The notes under the pieces: model-generated
The model's database searches: none
What the model was told of the DNA's origin: nothing
Seen by the model: only the letters and a program-made list of their open reading frames with translations
Made by a program: the position numbers and the translations under genes
In this document: positions 53,879 to 63,298 of the stretch, piece by piece
How positions within the stretch are numbered: position 1 is the stretch's first letter
Layout: each line of letters starts with the position of its first letter
Source of the DNA: Enterococcus wangshanyuanii
GTDB taxonomy: Bacteria > Bacillota > Bacilli > Lactobacillales > Enterococcaceae
DNA: 64,000 bases
Assembly: GCF_002197645.1 (NCBI RefSeq)
Contig: NZ_CP021874.1
Location: forward strand, 124,001 to 188,000
Direction: 5' to 3'

Positions 53879-53890
53879 GAAAACGTTTTC
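53879..53890. promoter_or_regulatory. Palindromic LacI-type operator (or cre site)
   Basis: The perfect palindrome GAAAACGTTTTC starts 10 bases after the -10 box, where a LacI-family protein would block transcription. Its CG-centred form fits both LacI/RbsR operators and CcpA cre sites, so either regulator, or both, may bind. Confidence 0.7.
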
Positions 53891-53947
53891 CGAAAAAATT
53901 TTCCTTGATCGAGGAAAACAAATTTTGAACGAAACGGAGGTCATGTC

Positions 53948-54574
53948 ATGAAGCAGAGCAGTTTTCTAAATAGAATCAAGGCGCAGTTCACGACGAAATC
54001 GTTAGTTCTCATTCCCATAGCTGTAGGCATCAACCTGATTGGCGGAACGTTATGTTCAGCATTAAAGCTGCCTTTATTTTTAGATATGATCGGAACGATC
54101 ATCATTGCTTGTCTCTCTGGACCTTGGGTTGCTGCTTTATGTGGTTTTTTGACAAATGTGTTTTTAACTTTAGTGGCAAATCCAGTGTATTTTCCTTATT
54201 CTGTCGTGAGTGTTTTATGTGGTCTTGTCACAGGCTTTATGGTCAAAGCAGGGTTGTTTCGAAATGTTTGGGGAGCAATGTTGACTTGGCTTGTATGCGC
54301 CTTCACAAATACGGTATCTGCTTCGATGATCACGATTTTTGTCTACGGCGGTGCAACGGGTGTTAATGGCAGTTCACTTTTTACAGCTGCATTGATTGCA
54401 ACGACTAAGAAAATCATTCTATCGGTTTTATCGACATCTATGATCGAAAATTTGGTCGATAAAGGAATCGTTTTTCTGATCGCCTATCTTCTAGTACAAA
54501 AGATTCCAAAACGTTTCTTGAGTCAGTATGCACTTGGAATGAATGAAGATGAATTAGACGAAGACTGGTTGTGA
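53948..54574 (+). CDS. ECF transporter S component (probable nucleoside/ribose-related)
   Basis: A 208-aa membrane protein with about six helices (SLVLIPIAVGINLIGGTL, LPLFLDMIGTIIIACLSGPWVAALCGFLTN). It has the ECF substrate-binding pattern and is followed by T and two A subunits, so it is a dedicated system. The substrate is inferred from the nucleoside hydrolase and ribokinase downstream, with a nucleoside or ribose-derived compound most likely. First gene of the operon, with an ACGGAGG site. Confidence 0.8.
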   Translation: MKQSSFLNRIKAQFTTKSLVLIPIAVGINLIGGTLCSALKLPLFLDMIGTIIIACLSGPWVAALCGFLTNVFLTLVANPVYFPYSVVSVLCGLVTGFMVKAGLFRNVWGAMLTWLVCAFTNTVSASMITIFVYGGATGVNGSSLFTAALIATTKKIILSVLSTSMIENLVDKGIVFLIAYLLVQKIPKRFLSQYALGMNEDELDEDWL

Positions 54575-54619
54575 AAAGGGACAGATCGAAAATAGTTTGC
54601 GTAGTTTAGGAGGGAGAAC

Positions 54620-55396
54620 ATGAAGCTGTCAAATGCCTTTGTAGAAAAAGATACAATGATCGAAAAGATAAATCCGTTGACGAAGATCCTTGCTGTCTTT
54701 TGTTTTGGATTAGGTACGCTGTTATTTCCCAAATTATGGTTAGGGTTTGGACTTATTATCTGTTTATTTTTCATTGCTTATTTAGGGAAATTACTGAAAC
54801 CGTTTACTCGTCTGATGCTGGGCTTCGGGTTGCCGATCAATTTGATGTTGCTGTTTATTCAAGGTTTTTATGGCGTAAATAATAAAACGGTCATTGCTGA
54901 TTTTGGCTTTGCTGAGCTAGGTTTAGAAGGTGTGCTGTATGCGCTAAAAATAGTGACGACATTATTAGTATTTCTAGGGTCATTTTATTTGATGAATCAA
55001 ACCACTGAGACAGGAAAATTGGTTGCAGCGATGACGAATAGTGGCTTACCGCCCAAAGCAGGCTATTTAGTTTTAGCAACATTGAATGTCGTACCGCAAA
55101 TGCAGCGGAGAATGAATGTGATCCAAGAAGCGCAAGAAGCGAGAGGCGTCGAGATCAAAGGACGTTTAGTCGCAAGGATCAAGGCTTACCTGCCGCTTTT
55201 AGGTCCTGTGATCATGTCTTCGCTGACAGATGCACAAGAAAGAGGAATGACGCTGGAAACAAGAGGATTTGGCATTAAAGGAGTCAAGCAAACAAGCTAT
55301 GTCCAAGTAAAAACAACAAAAGTAGACAAGATCATCAATGTCTTGTTGGTACTCTTTTTAATTTTTGTGATTCTAGCAGCTATCTGGATGAAGTAA
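54620..55396 (+). CDS. ECF transporter T component (EcfT)
   Basis: A 258-aa membrane protein with five to six helices and the coupling helices typical of EcfT: EAQEARGVEIKGRL near residue 171 and DAQERGMTLETRGFG near residue 207, both with the Ala-Arg-Gly-type motif that contacts the ATPases. It links the S component to the two ATPases encoded next. AGGAGG site. Confidence 0.88.
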   Translation: MKLSNAFVEKDTMIEKINPLTKILAVFCFGLGTLLFPKLWLGFGLIICLFFIAYLGKLLKPFTRLMLGFGLPINLMLLFIQGFYGVNNKTVIADFGFAELGLEGVLYALKIVTTLLVFLGSFYLMNQTTETGKLVAAMTNSGLPPKAGYLVLATLNVVPQMQRRMNVIQEAQEARGVEIKGRLVARIKAYLPLLGPVIMSSLTDAQERGMTLETRGFGIKGVKQTSYVQVKTTKVDKIINVLLVLFLIFVILAAIWMK

Positions 55397-55417
55397 ACAT
55401 GATAGGAGGGGAAAAGG

Positions 55418-56299
55418 ATGTCTGAACCCGTTGTAACAGTCAATAATTTTTCGTATAGATATAATCAAACGAAAACAAGAGCTCTGAAAAATTTGACGTT
55501 TCAGGTAGAAGCGGGCAGCTTCTTTTGTATCGTTGGCGGAAATGGCTCAGGGAAGTCAACGTTATGTAATGCACTAGTCGGCTTGATTCCTCACTATTTT
55601 GTAGGGAAAAAAGCGGGAGAAATCATCATCGATGGGCTTAAAACAGAAGCTGCGACGATCGCTGAGTTGTCTACACGAATTGGTTTAGTCTTTCAAAATC
55701 CATTCAATCAATTATCCTATACAGCGGGTACTGTTGCAGAAGAGTTAGCGTATGGCTTGGGCAATCGTGGTGTACCGAGAACAGAGATGCTCAAAAAAGT
55801 GGAGACTGTATCCAAGCTGATGCATATCGACCATATTCTTTCAAAAAATCCGCTGGAGCTATCGGGAGGCCAAGTACAGCGGGTCGCTTTTGGATCGACA
55901 TTCATTTTAGAACCAAAAATCTTAGTCTTAGACGAATGTACAACACAGCTGGATCCCATGGGAAGTGACGAGATTTTTGCCATCGTGAAGCGCTTGAATC
56001 AAAATGGGATCACCGTGATCATGGTGGATCATGACATGGAACGGGTAGCAAAAAATGCGGATCAGATCATGGTTCTTTCAGAAGGTGAGATCCAAATGAT
56101 TGGGAATCCAAAGGAAGTTTTTGAATTTCTGGAACAAACAGATCTTGGAATCGAAGTCCCTGATTATGTGAAAATTTCAAGAATACTTCAACAAAAGGGC
56201 TATACAAAAGCAGAGATCACATGGACGGAAGAAGAAACGATTCGTCTAGTAAAGGAGGCGCTGAAGTATGAAGATCCAGTTGAAAAACCTTCATTTTAG
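55418..56299 (+). CDS. ECF transporter ATPase subunit, canonical
   Basis: A 293-aa ABC ATPase with complete motifs: Walker A GGNGSGKST near residue 40, Q-loop FQNPFNQLSY, signature LSGGQVQRVAFGS near residue 148, Walker B ILVLDECTTQLDP and the switch histidine in VDHDME. The catalytic residue after Walker B is glutamate within LDEC. Its last 32 bases overlap the next ATPase gene. Confidence 0.9.
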   Translation: MSEPVVTVNNFSYRYNQTKTRALKNLTFQVEAGSFFCIVGGNGSGKSTLCNALVGLIPHYFVGKKAGEIIIDGLKTEAATIAELSTRIGLVFQNPFNQLSYTAGTVAEELAYGLGNRGVPRTEMLKKVETVSKLMHIDHILSKNPLELSGGQVQRVAFGSTFILEPKILVLDECTTQLDPMGSDEIFAIVKRLNQNGITVIMVDHDMERVAKNADQIMVLSEGEIQMIGNPKEVFEFLEQTDLGIEVPDYVKISRILQQKGYTKAEITWTEEETIRLVKEALKYEDPVEKPSF

Positions 56300-57077
56300 C
56301 TATCCTTCAAGTGAAGAAGTATTAAAAGGAATCGATTTAACGATCGAAGGTACAAAACCTGTCGCGATCATCGGACAAAATGGTGCTGGTAAAACAACGA
56401 TCGTCAAGCATTTGAATGGTATCTTGTCACCGACCTCTGGCGACATATGGATCGATGGAGAAGCGATCCAAACAAAAGGTACCGCGCAATGGTCGAAAAC
56501 GGTTGGTTATGTGTTCCAAAATCCTGATGATCAATTATTTTTAGAAACAGTCAAAAAGGAATTGTTGTTTGGTCCGCAACAGATTGGTATGTCCAAAAAA
56601 GACATCGACCAACGCCTGGAATGGGTAGCGGAGGTAACTGGCTTAAAGGATAAATTGGAAGTTCATCCATTTGATTTAAATGCGACTGAAAAAAAGTTTT
56701 GTACGATTGCTTCTATTATGATGATGAATCCGAAGGTTTTAATCTTCGATGAGCCGACCTGCGGACAAGATGTTTATGGAAATCGACGCTTGAAAAAAAT
56801 CATTCAGGAACTGAAACATCGTGGAGTGCTATGTATCACAATAACGCATGATATGAAGTTTGTGGCAGACAATTTTGAACGAATCATCGTGATGAAAGAA
56901 GGTAGGGTACTTTTAGACGGATCAGTGAGTGAGGTGTTTTCACAGCCTGAACGATTAAAAGAAAGCTTTGTTACACCGCCTCCGATCACGCGTGTGGGAC
57001 AAGGAGTTGGGTTTTCAGAACCAGTATTTACGACAGAAGCGTTCATGACGGTTTTTGAAAGAGAAAGGGGTGAGTAA
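56268..57077 (+). CDS. ECF transporter ATPase subunit with degenerate signature motif
   Basis: A 269-aa ABC ATPase starting within the previous gene. Walker A GQNGAGKTT, Q-loop FQNPDDQLF, Walker B VLIFDEPTCGQD and the switch histidine in THDMKF are intact, but the signature motif, expected as LSGGQ, reads LNATEKK (HPFDLNATEKKFCTIA, near residue 141). One of the two ATP sites of the pair is therefore probably impaired in hydrolysis. An asymmetric ATPase pair is compatible with ECF transport but unusual. Confidence 0.88.
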   Translation: MKIQLKNLHFSYPSSEEVLKGIDLTIEGTKPVAIIGQNGAGKTTIVKHLNGILSPTSGDIWIDGEAIQTKGTAQWSKTVGYVFQNPDDQLFLETVKKELLFGPQQIGMSKKDIDQRLEWVAEVTGLKDKLEVHPFDLNATEKKFCTIASIMMMNPKVLIFDEPTCGQDVYGNRRLKKIIQELKHRGVLCITITHDMKFVADNFERIIVMKEGRVLLDGSVSEVFSQPERLKESFVTPPPITRVGQGVGFSEPVFTTEAFMTVFERERGE

Positions 57078-57078
57078 A

Positions 57079-57132
57079 ATGTTTGATACTGTTGGGGAAC
57101 TAGTAAAAAGAAAACGTGAAAGAGACGGATGA
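57079..57132 (+). CDS. Possible 17-aa peptide or gene remnant
   Basis: A short frame begins at ATG 57079 with an exact GGGGTGAG site at normal spacing and encodes a charged peptide (FDTVGELVKRKRERDG). It is too short to judge; it may be the head of a deleted gene between the ATPase and MFS genes. Confidence 0.25.
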   Translation: MFDTVGELVKRKRERDG

Positions 57133-57195
57133 GATAAACGCTCGGTAAAAATGGTTGGTTGTTGAATAAAGTCAAGATTGAAAGGTGTGGAAAAA

Positions 57196-58632
57196 ATGTC
57201 AGCTAACAATGAGACAGAAAAAGTAATTGGCGTTCCCGTTCCTAGAGAAGGAACTCCTGAATTTGAAAAAATGAATCGGATGGCAAAACGTGCGATTCCG
57301 CTGATTTTAATTATTTTTATTTTTGGTATTCTTGAGCAACAGGCATTTGGTATGATTTTTGTTAATATTGGCGAACAGTTAGGAACACCCAATTTAGCGC
57401 CGTTGATCACATCGATACCTGGGATCGTTTTGGGCATCGTTTGTGTTATCTATGGTTCTTTGGGAGACTTTGTTTCACTTAAAAAAATGACGATGTTGGG
57501 TGTCGTGCTATTGATTATCGGTTCGGCGATCGGATTTATATTGGGACCGATCAATATTTGGGCGGTCGTAATTGCCCGTGTGCTTCAATCAGCAGGCGGA
57601 CAAGTAGCAGGTTCTGTTTTCTTAGTATTGGTATCAAAATATATCGCAAAAGAAAATCGTGTGATCTACTATGGTATTTTCGTTGCTGTTTTTAGATTTT
57701 CAGCAGCGCTAGGTGTTGTAGCAGCAGGTTATGTAACGAAGATCGATTGGCGTTGGTTATTCGCTGTTCCGTTGATTTCTTTCTTATTTATTCCATCGTT
57801 AGCGAAAAACTTACCGGACGATCATGCAGAAGGTGCAACGATCGACTGGGCTGGATTTGCTTTGATCGGTGCATTTGCTGGAGCAGTTACGATGTTCTTT
57901 ACGGATATGAACATATTTTGGGCAGCAGCCTGTGTGATTACATTGATTGCTTTTATCGTTTATATCAATAAAGCAAAATCACCATTTATCACGCCTGAAT
58001 TCTTTAAGAATCCAGCTTTTATCGCAACAATGACGGTTATCTTTGTAGGTTATTTCTTTAGCTACACATTAAATGCAGGGGTAAATGCAATTGGTTTGAA
58101 TATTTATGGTATCGATTCTGCAGAAGTTTCTACTTTATTGGTTTGGTCGATTTTATTAGCGGCAGTTCTTGGGTTTGTTTGCGGTCCAGTTATTAAACGG
58201 ATCGGACGTTCAGCTGGGATCATCATGGCGTTAAGCTTTATGGGTCTAGGCTTGATAGCAATTGCTTTTGCGATTCCTATGGGCAAAGTTTGGGCGTTAG
58301 CCGTGGCTCCTTGTATTTACTATTTTGGTACATCCTTCTTTTACTCACCGATCGTTGATACAGCAACGCTTACTGTATCACCGGAAGAGTCTGGTCGTGT
58401 TCTTGGTGTCAATGACCTAGTCCAAGCGATCACAGGATCTGTTGGTGTGGCTGTATTCGGCGGAATGATGTCTTCAGGTGCGATGTCTGGCGGAAGTATC
58501 GTCGGTGTAGATAGCGGCGCTGCTTCAACCTATGCCAATGTCTTTTTAGTCGGTGGCGTGATCATTTTGGCCGCTTTGGTGATCTTCTTAGTAACGAAAA
58601 AGACGATCTATAGTCGTTCAAGAGCAGAATAA
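57196..58632 (+). CDS. MFS transporter
   Basis: A 478-aa membrane protein with about 14 helices (ILIIFIFGILEQQAFGMIFVNIG at the start, YGSLGDFVSLKKMTMLG near residue 88, RVLQSAGGQVAGSVF near residue 126). The RxxQSxGG pattern is that of the EmrB/QacA drug-H+ antiporter branch, but in this operon a nucleoside or sugar is a more likely substrate. ATG 57196 follows AAAGGTG at good spacing; the in-frame TTG at 57178 is rejected. Confidence 0.82.
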   Translation: MSANNETEKVIGVPVPREGTPEFEKMNRMAKRAIPLILIIFIFGILEQQAFGMIFVNIGEQLGTPNLAPLITSIPGIVLGIVCVIYGSLGDFVSLKKMTMLGVVLLIIGSAIGFILGPINIWAVVIARVLQSAGGQVAGSVFLVLVSKYIAKENRVIYYGIFVAVFRFSAALGVVAAGYVTKIDWRWLFAVPLISFLFIPSLAKNLPDDHAEGATIDWAGFALIGAFAGAVTMFFTDMNIFWAAACVITLIAFIVYINKAKSPFITPEFFKNPAFIATMTVIFVGYFFSYTLNAGVNAIGLNIYGIDSAEVSTLLVWSILLAAVLGFVCGPVIKRIGRSAGIIMALSFMGLGLIAIAFAIPMGKVWALAVAPCIYYFGTSFFYSPIVDTATLTVSPEESGRVLGVNDLVQAITGSVGVAVFGGMMSSGAMSGGSIVGVDSGAASTYANVFLVGGVIILAALVIFLVTKKTIYSRSRAE

Positions 58633-58669
58633 AAACAGCTAGAAATAGATGATTTTAGGAGGAAGAAAA

Positions 58670-59623
58670 ATGGCAAAACAAAAAATAATTTTAGATTGCG
58701 ATCCTGGACATGATGACGCGTTAGCTTTATTGATGGCTTTATCTTCTGACAAGGTAGAGCTGATCGGAATCACGACTTCAGCGGGCAACCAATTGCCGGA
58801 AAAAACCTTTGATAACACACGAAAACTTTTAGCTTTAGCAAACAGAGAGGACATCCCAGTAGCAATGGGTGCATTGAAACCTCTTCGAAGAGAATTGATC
58901 ATTGCTGATGATGTCCATGGAGAAAGTGGACTGGATGGTGCAGAATTACCAGAACCAACAGCTGTGGCAGAAAAGATCAGCGGAAATGACTTACTAGCGA
59001 AGCTATTAAGAGAAAGTGATGAAAAAGTCACGATCATAGCTACTGGTCCACTGACAAATATCGCGATCTTTTTATTATCACATCCAGAACTAAAAGAGAA
59101 GATCGAGTTGATCTCCTTTATGGGCGGTGCTTGTTTTGGCGGTAATATCACCCCACATGCAGAGTTTAATATTTATGTCGATCCTGAAGCAGCAGATATT
59201 GTCGTGAAATCTGGGGTACCAACTGCGATGTTTGGCTTAGATGTGACATTGAAAGCACAGCTTTTTGAAGAAGACATTCAAGAAATCAGAGCGATCGGTA
59301 ATCCAGTCGCTCGTACGATGGCTGATTTATTAGACTTTTTCAATTTGACAACAACAGTCCCATTTTTGGCTGAGGAAGGTCATATCGAAGGGATTCATAT
59401 GCATGATCCGTGTGCGATGGCTTATGTCATCGATCCAAGTTTATTCAAGGTTTTACCGATGCATGTGGAGGTCGAAACAAGTGAGACGCTTGCTTTAGGC
59501 AGTACAGTGGTTGATTATGATGATCTTTTTGAAAGAGAGAAAAATGTGCTTGTTGGATTTGATATCGATTTACCAAAATTCAAAGCATTAGTAATAGATA
59601 CGATGGCGTACTTTTCTAAGTAG
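58670..59623 (+). CDS. Ribonucleoside hydrolase (IUNH family)
   Basis: A 317-aa inosine-uridine nucleoside hydrolase: the Ca2+-binding DCDPGHDDALAL at residues 10-21, ATGPLTNIA near residue 123, GGACFGGNITPHAEFNIYVDPEAA near residue 150, and the late active-site HMHDPCAMAY near residue 244. It splits nucleosides into base and ribose, feeding the ribokinase encoded next. ATG 58670 with AGGAGGAAG upstream. Confidence 0.92.
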   Translation: MAKQKIILDCDPGHDDALALLMALSSDKVELIGITTSAGNQLPEKTFDNTRKLLALANREDIPVAMGALKPLRRELIIADDVHGESGLDGAELPEPTAVAEKISGNDLLAKLLRESDEKVTIIATGPLTNIAIFLLSHPELKEKIELISFMGGACFGGNITPHAEFNIYVDPEAADIVVKSGVPTAMFGLDVTLKAQLFEEDIQEIRAIGNPVARTMADLLDFFNLTTTVPFLAEEGHIEGIHMHDPCAMAYVIDPSLFKVLPMHVEVETSETLALGSTVVDYDDLFEREKNVLVGFDIDLPKFKALVIDTMAYFSK

Positions 59624-59661
59624 TCATCAAGATAGTGAGACGTAGCAGAGGAGGTCAGGCA

Positions 59662-60594
59662 ATGAACGAAGTCACAGTAATTGGCAGTATCAACGCGGAT
59701 ACCACATTAAAAATGAACTATTTACCCAAACATGGCGAAACGATCCATGCGAATGAATTATTCACTTCAGGTGGAGGCAAAGGAGCGAATCAAGCCATTG
59801 CGGCGAAACGAAGCGGTGCAAAAACAAATTTTATTGGAGCAGTCGGTACGGATGATACGGGCAAACGAATGCTGGATTTATTAAATAAAGAAATGATCGA
59901 TATCTCAGGAATCAAATCCCTTGATGATCAAACGACGGGCAGCGCGTATGTATTGTTAGATAGTTTTGGAGAAAACAGTATCATTATCCACTCCGGCGCA
60001 AATAATCAAATCACACCCGAACAAGTGGAAGAAAATAGAAACAAAATCGAAGCAAGTGAGTTTATCATCGCCCAATTTGAAAGTCCGATCGACAGTACGA
60101 TTCGAGCCTTTGAATTAGCCAGAGCCGCTGGAGCTAAAACAATTTTAAATCCAGCACCAGCGATCGAACAGATTCCTACAGAATTATTAGAAAATATCGA
60201 TATGATCATACCAAATGAATCAGAAGTTGAGATTTTGACAGGCATAAAAATCACTTCGGAACAAAGCATGATCCACGCAGCATCCTCTTTACATGGATTA
60301 GGAATAGAGACGGTTGTGATCACACTTGGCAGTGCTGGAGCGTTTTATGACCGGGCAGGCGAGCGGGGAATCATTCCAGCATATCCTGTCAAAGCAGTCG
60401 ATACAACTGCGGCTGGAGATACATTTATCGGAGCGATGGCAGCGATCTTAAAAACGGATTTCAGTAATTTAGAGGAAGCCATCCGCTACGGTGCAAAAGC
60501 TGCTTCACTCACTGTCCAACGATATGGCGCACAACCTGCGATTCCTTATCGTAGTGAGTTAGATGAATTGATCGTAAGGGAAATAGAAGAATAA
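59662..60594 (+). CDS. rbsK: Ribokinase RbsK
   Basis: A 310-aa PfkB-family kinase: VTVIGSINADTTLKMNYLPKHGETI at the start, GGGKGANQAIAAKRSG near residue 38, and DTTAAGDTFIGA with catalytic aspartate near residue 256. It phosphorylates ribose released by the hydrolase. ATG 59662 is preferred, with GAGGAGGTC before it. It is clearly related to the ribokinase half of the regulator at 51746. Confidence 0.93.
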   Translation: MNEVTVIGSINADTTLKMNYLPKHGETIHANELFTSGGGKGANQAIAAKRSGAKTNFIGAVGTDDTGKRMLDLLNKEMIDISGIKSLDDQTTGSAYVLLDSFGENSIIIHSGANNQITPEQVEENRNKIEASEFIIAQFESPIDSTIRAFELARAAGAKTILNPAPAIEQIPTELLENIDMIIPNESEVEILTGIKITSEQSMIHAASSLHGLGIETVVITLGSAGAFYDRAGERGIIPAYPVKAVDTTAAGDTFIGAMAAILKTDFSNLEEAIRYGAKAASLTVQRYGAQPAIPYRSELDELIVREIEE

Positions 60595-60638
60595 GTTGGA
60601 ATAAGGCAGACACTGATTAGACACAATTATCTATCTAA

Positions 60639-60686
60639 AGAACAGAACGAGAGTCAAAATTACTCTTGTTCTGTTCTCTTTTTTTT
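60639..60686 (+). terminator. Terminator of the ECF-nucleoside operon
   Basis: AGAACAGAACGAGAGT-CAAAATT-ACTCTTGTTCTGTTCT followed by eight T. Confidence 0.92.
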
Positions 60687-60729
60687 AAACGACCGGCTAT
60701 AAAAAAATGAAATTTTTTAACAAAATTAG

Positions 60730-60790
60730 TTGCTATTTTTTGAAAAATTCGTATACTAAAGAAGGTAAAATTAAACTCCTAGTTTAGTAT
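60730..60790 (+). promoter_or_regulatory. Promoter and inverted repeat upstream of the pot operon
   Basis: TTGCTA (60730-60735) and TATACT (60752-60757) form a possible promoter with a 16-base spacer. ATACTAAA (60753-60760) and TTTAGTAT (60783-60790) are inverted copies flanking the likely start of transcription; they may be an operator for the XRE-cupin protein encoded by the first gene. Confidence 0.5.
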
Positions 60791-60827
60791 TAGAAAACTT
60801 TTGGATAAATCCAACTGAGGTGAGTAG

Positions 60828-61370
60828 ATGGAAATCGGTGAAAAGCTGCGCAATTTGCGCGTACAAAAAAATTTGACCCAAGAAGAACTTGGTGAGCGGA
60901 CGGACTTGACGAAGGGCTATATTTCGCAGTTAGAACGAGATTTGAGCTCCCCTTCTATGGAAACCTTTTTTAATATTTTAGAAGTATTGGGCGTCACGCC
61001 TGAACAATTTTTTAGTGAGCAAACGCTGGAACAAAAGATCGTTTATAAAGATGAAGACAGTACGCTCTACTATGACGAGGAAAATGGCTATGAACTAAAA
61101 TGGCTGATTCCCGAATCAAACGAAAAAGAGATGGAGCCTGTGCTTTTGACCTTTGATAAAAATGGGGAATATAAAACGTTTGAACCCTCATTATCTGAAA
61201 CCTTTATCTATGTGATCGAAGGTGCAGTATCGTTGATTCTAGGCGAAGCAAAACACGCTGCGAAAAAAGGGGAGGCCATGTATTATCAGGCCACTGAACC
61301 GCATCAGTTGATCAATCATGCAAAGGGAAAAAGTCGTATCTTAATAGTGGCGACAGAATCTTATTTATAA
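60828..61370 (+). CDS. XRE-family regulator with cupin sensor domain
   Basis: A 180-aa protein with an N-terminal helix-turn-helix (IGEKLRNLRVQKNLTQEELGERTDLTKGYISQLER, residues 2-36) and a C-terminal cupin (about 105-178). This build is that of PuuR-like regulators that often sit in front of polyamine transport genes. It is the first gene of the pot operon, ends 18 bases before potA, and most likely controls the operon in response to polyamines. GAGGTGAG site. Confidence 0.9.
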   Translation: MEIGEKLRNLRVQKNLTQEELGERTDLTKGYISQLERDLSSPSMETFFNILEVLGVTPEQFFSEQTLEQKIVYKDEDSTLYYDEENGYELKWLIPESNEKEMEPVLLTFDKNGEYKTFEPSLSETFIYVIEGAVSLILGEAKHAAKKGEAMYYQATEPHQLINHAKGKSRILIVATESYL

Positions 61371-61388
61371 ACAAGGAGGCATTGGCGC

Positions 61389-62474
61389 GTGAAAAAAAAT
61401 ATTATTTCATTTGAAAATGTAGTGAAAGAGTATGATGATGAAAAAGTACTGAAACAAGTTAGCTTTGAGATCGAACAGGGGAAATTTTATACGCTCCTAG
61501 GACCTTCCGGCTGTGGAAAAACGACGATCTTACGGATTTTAGCTGGTTTCGTAGATGCGACAGAAGGAGATATTTATTTTGACGGGCAGAGAATCAATGA
61601 CATCCCTGCTAATAAGCGTCAGGTCAACACTGTCTTTCAAGATTATGCGCTGTTTCCTCATATGAATGTATTTGATAATGTAGCTTTCGGTTTGAAAATC
61701 AAAAAATTATCGAAATCAGAAATAGAAAAGAAGGTTAAAGATGCCTTGCGTATGGTACAGCTTCCGGGATATGAAACAAGAGAAATCAGCGAAATGTCTG
61801 GTGGACAGCGCCAACGTGTAGCGATTGCCCGAGCGATCGTCAATGAGCCGAAGGTTTTATTATTGGATGAGCCATTATCTGCGCTAGATTTGAAGCTGCG
61901 GACGGATATGCAGTATGAGCTTCGGGACTTACAGCAGCGGTTAGGGATCACCTTCATTTTTGTTACCCATGATCAAGAAGAAGCTCTAGCGATGAGTGAT
62001 GTGATTTTCGTAATGAACAAAGGTCATATCGTGCAAAGCGGCACGCCAGTGGATATTTATGATGAGCCGATCAATCATTTTGTTGCAGATTTTGTAGGTG
62101 AAAGCAATATCGTCAATGGTACGATGATCGAAGATAATCTTGTTGAGTTTGTTGGCAAACGCTTTGAATGTGTCGATGGCGGGATGCGTAAAAATGAACC
62201 AGTAGAAATCGTGTTGCGTCCAGAAGATTTGACGATCACAAGCGCGGACAAAGGAAAATTAGTCGTAATGGTTGATACGCAGCTTTTTCGTGGTGTTCAT
62301 TATGAAATCATTTGCCATGACGAAGACCATAATGAGTGGATGGTTCATTCGACAAGAAAAGCAGTGGAGGGCGCAAAAGTGGGGTTGTTTTTTGAGCCTG
62401 AAGATATTCATGTCATGCGTTTCAATGAATCGGAAGAAGATTTCGATGCTCGTTTAGAAAGCTACGAAGAATAG
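61389..62474 (+). CDS. potA: Spermidine/putrescine ABC transporter ATPase PotA
   Basis: A 361-aa ABC ATPase: Walker [10 protein letters not shown], signature [15 protein letters not shown] near residue 137, Walker [17 protein letters not shown] near residue 157, and the C-terminal TOBE domain (about 280-355). The start is GTG 61389 with AAGGAGG upstream. Sequence and the PotB/PotC-like permeases downstream mark it as the polyamine importer ATPase. Confidence 0.93.
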   Translation: MKKNIISFENVVKEYDDEKVLKQVSFEIEQGKFYTLLGPSGCGKTTILRILAGFVDATEGDIYFDGQRINDIPANKRQVNTVFQDYALFPHMNVFDNVAFGLKIKKLSKSEIEKKVKDALRMVQLPGYETREISEMSGGQRQRVAIARAIVNEPKVLLLDEPLSALDLKLRTDMQYELRDLQQRLGITFIFVTHDQEEALAMSDVIFVMNKGHIVQSGTPVDIYDEPINHFVADFVGESNIVNGTMIEDNLVEFVGKRFECVDGGMRKNEPVEIVLRPEDLTITSADKGKLVVMVDTQLFRGVHYEIICHDEDHNEWMVHSTRKAVEGAKVGLFFEPEDIHVMRFNESEEDFDARLESYEE

Positions 62475-62485
62475 GGGGAAGAATA

Positions 62486-63298
62486 ATGAAAACAATGCGT
62501 CGGATCTATTCGATTCCTTATGCGATGTGGCTGCTTTTGTTTGTGATCACGCCTGTTTTGATGATCATTTATCAATCTTTTTTTGATATGAATGGACAGT
62601 TCACATTGGAAAATTACCGAACGTATTTTACATCAGGCACGTATTTAAGCATGACGTTGAATTCAGTTTGGTATGCGTTTTTGATCACCTTATTTACGTT
62701 GTTGATCAGCTATCCGACCGCCTATTTTTTGACGAAGTTAAAACATAAACAATTATGGTTGATGCTGGTTATTTTGCCGACATGGGTCAATCTTTTGCTG
62801 AAGGCTTATGCATTTATTGGCATTTTTAGTATTCATGGAAGTATTAATCAGTTTCTAGGCTTTGTGGGTGTGGGTCCGTATCAAATTTTGTTTACTGATT
62901 TTAGTTTTTTATTTGTTGCAACGTATATCGAAATTCCATTTATGATCTTACCGATCTTCAATGCACTTGAGGAAATGAATCCTTCATTGATCAGCGCTAG
63001 CCGTGATTTAGGTGCGAGCAGTGTTCAAACTTTTCAACGGGTGATTTTTCCCTTATCTTTGAATGGAGTTAAAAGTGGGGTGCAGGCAGTATTTATTCCA
63101 TCACTTTCTTTATTCATGTTGACTCGTTTGATTGGCGGCAATCGTGTGATCACATTAGGAACGGCGATCGAAGAGCATTTTATGGTGACGCAAAATTGGG
63201 GCATGGGTTCAACGATCGGTGTGATCTTGATCGTTGCGATGTTTTTTGTGATGCTTTTGACAGGTGAGAAGAAGAAAAAAGGGCGGGTGAAAGAATGA
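62486..63298 (+). CDS. potB: Spermidine/putrescine ABC transporter permease PotB
   Basis: A 270-aa permease with six helices; the EAA-loop reads LISASRDLGASSVQTFQRVIFPLSLNG near residue 170. The N-terminal YSIPYAMWLLLFVITPVLMIIYQSFFD is typical of PotB. It overlaps potC by four bases (ATGA). Confidence 0.93.
   Translation: MKTMRRIYSIPYAMWLLLFVITPVLMIIYQSFFDMNGQFTLENYRTYFTSGTYLSMTLNSVWYAFLITLFTLLISYPTAYFLTKLKHKQLWLMLVILPTWVNLLLKAYAFIGIFSIHGSINQFLGFVGVGPYQILFTDFSFLFVATYIEIPFMILPIFNALEEMNPSLISASRDLGASSVQTFQRVIFPLSLNGVKSGVQAVFIPSLSLFMLTRLIGGNRVITLGTAIEEHFMVTQNWGMGSTIGVILIVAMFFVMLLTGEKKKKGRVKE

Noticed and set aside
53879..53890. Assignment of the palindrome purely as a CcpA cre site
   Set aside because: The form fits cre, but the adjacent LacI-family fusion gene makes a dedicated operator at least as likely; left open rather than assigned.
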